A DNA stretch of 5,663 nucleotides from Candidatus Omnitrophota bacterium (lineage in GTDB: Bacteria; Omnitrophota; Gorgyraeia; Gygaellales; Profunditerraquicolaceae), in NCBI GenBank assembly GCA_028687205.1, contig JAQUAP010000065.1, forward strand, positions 1 to 5,663, in the 5' to 3' direction. Below, one piece after another: positions 4,901 through 5,663 of this stretch. Positions within the stretch are counted from its first letter, which is position 1. Every line of letters starts with the position of its first letter. The notes under the pieces were generated by a model. That model ran no database searches and was not told the DNA's origin. It saw only the letters and a program-made list of their open reading frames with translations. The position numbers and the translations under genes were made by a program.

Positions 4901-5663
4901 TTACCTGCCAAATACTTCTTTTAGTATTACATTAGCGATATTCTCTGCTAAGAGCTTGTTGCCCTTAGGAGTGCAATGCCAAAGTCGCCGCCAAACATAT
5001 CCCGAAAGACCGCCCGAAAACCTGACTTTTTTACCATTACTTTAAAAGTAGCCTCGTTATCTACAAAAATAACCCCTTCGTCTTTCTCGAATATCTTCTT
5101 TAACGGCTCTACGCTGCACATAGGATACTGCACACAAACTAGCCTTATCCCCCTTTTAGCTAAAATCTCTTTAAGTTTACGGTAGTTGTTAACGGTAACG
5201 GGTTTATAGTACTCTACTCTTATGCTATTGGCCTTTTTAGCATATTCTCTTGCTAATCCTGGCTTACCTATTGCTTCGTATAATACTGAAATTGCTCCAT
5301 ATGCATCAGCATTTTCAGGGTTTATTTCTATGGCTTTCTTGAACGCATCTTCAGCCTGAGGGAAGTTACCTTCGTGTTGATAACACCAGCCTAATCCAAT
5401 GCAGGCTTTATCATCTTTAGGGTTTAGCTCTATGGCCTTCTCGTATAAGCCTTCGGCCTGGGGAAAATTACCCTGGTGCTGGTAACACCAGCCTAACCCG
5501 GTGTAGGCTTTATTATTTTTAGGGTTTAGCTCTATGGCTTTCTTGAATGATTCTGCGGCCTGGGAGAATTTATCTTTAGATTGATAAAGCCATCCTAATT
5601 GAAAGTAGGCTTGATCGTTTTTAGGGTTTAGCTCTATGGCCTTATTGAGTGATTCTTCGGCTT
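4901..5663 (-). pseudogene. TPR protein with C-terminal SGNH/GDSL-hydrolase-like tail, frameshifted; 5' end beyond the window
   Basis: The reading frame enters from the right edge with at least three 34-residue TPR units (AEESLNKAIELNPK, then units repeating LGWCYQHQGNFPQAE and KAIELNPK). A linker, YYKPVTVNNYRKLKEILAKRG, leads to an alpha/beta tail with IRLVCVQYPM, GVIFVDNEATF and FRDMFGGDFG. The open frame stops at TAG 4948-4950. If the reading shifts by one base at 4976-4980 it continues as HCTPKGNKLLAENIANVILK to a TAA at 4901-4903. The restored DFGHCTPKGN is the D-x-x-H block of SGNH hydrolases, whose catalytic His is lost in the unshifted frame. One missing base (GGCCAT read as GGCAT) explains everything, so this is either a recent mutation or a sequence error. 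TPR units imply protein binding. The serine-bearing block I would lie upstream or be absent. The repaired gene ends three bases before the permease. Confidence 0.85.
5328..5640 (-). repeat. 102-bp tandem repeat encoding TPR units
   Basis: The block GCCATAGA.CTAAACCCT, or a close variant, recurs with its first bases (GCCATAG on the - strand) at 5328-5334, 5430-5436, 5532-5538 and 5634-5640. This is exactly every 102 bases, or 34 codons. The three right-hand copies are almost identical at the DNA level (ATAGAGCTAAACCCTAAA), while the leftmost has drifted to ATAGAAATAAACCCTGAA. The near identity points to recent unit duplication and makes copy-number change or misassembly plausible. Confidence 0.85.

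Noticed and set aside
4911..4928. Inverted repeat AATACT-N6-AGTATT and a lone GTATTAC as a further NikR site
   Set aside because: It lies within the restored coding tail of the TPR gene, is only six weak A/T-rich pairs, and has no partner half-site at 13-base spacing on either side.
5478..5492. GCTGGT-AAC-ACCAGC hairpin in the TPR region
   Set aside because: It falls in codons for the repeated GWCYQH segment and is explained by that coding sequence; no T-tract and not placed at a gene end.
5328..5663. Periodic repeats considered as a CRISPR array
   Set aside because: The period is 102 bases in frame, the intervening sequence is itself similar, and the translation is plainly TPR.

Overview
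The window looks like chromosomal DNA of a Gram-negative bacterium, since it encodes a signal-peptide-bearing outer-membrane beta-barrel. Gene density is high, and an uncultivated lineage such as Omnitrophota is possible. That taxonomic guess rests only on general flavour (TPR-rich proteins, A/T-leaning codons) and is weak.

Layout. Bases 1-94 hold a strong hairpin with a T-tract and possibly the tail of an upstream gene. A 66-residue cold-shock protein runs on the + strand (110-310). It converges on everything else, which is on the - strand, and a bidirectional terminator (342-375) separates the two. Reading the - strand from the right edge, the order is: a TPR protein with a C-terminal SGNH-hydrolase-like tail, broken by an apparent 1-base frameshift (4901-5663, 5' part outside the window); an ArsP/DUF318-type permease (3947-4897); an ACR3 arsenite exporter (2889-3932); NikR (2412-2825); an outer-membrane channel (1404-2345); CbiM/NikM (703-1389); and a small PDGLE/NikN-like membrane protein (377-706).

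Two modules share the - strand. The first (TPR protein, permease, ACR3) is tightly spaced with gaps of 3 and 14 bases, and looks like a metalloid-efflux operon. No ArsR or ArsC is visible. The second is a nickel-uptake module. NikR keeps all four metal ligands (H78, H89, H91, C97). The genes behind it supply an outer-membrane route, the ECF substrate-binding subunit and the small accessory subunit. The CbiQ/CbiO partners are absent, and the operon ends at a terminator.

The most informative non-coding signals are palindromes with 7-N13-7 geometry in both promoter-bearing gaps of the nickel module. One (2836-2862) covers the -10 region of a promoter with a perfect TTGACA -35 box ahead of nikR. 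The other (2360-2386, with a third half-site reaching 2406) lies ahead of the outer-membrane gene. They match the GTGTTAC-N13/14-GTAACAC type of NikR operator and suggest that NikR controls itself and, separately, the uptake genes. No wholly new defence or mobile system is visible. The notable points are the porin-plus-ECF nickel circuit, the triple half-site operator and the frameshifted TPR-SGNH gene fused to a metalloid operon.
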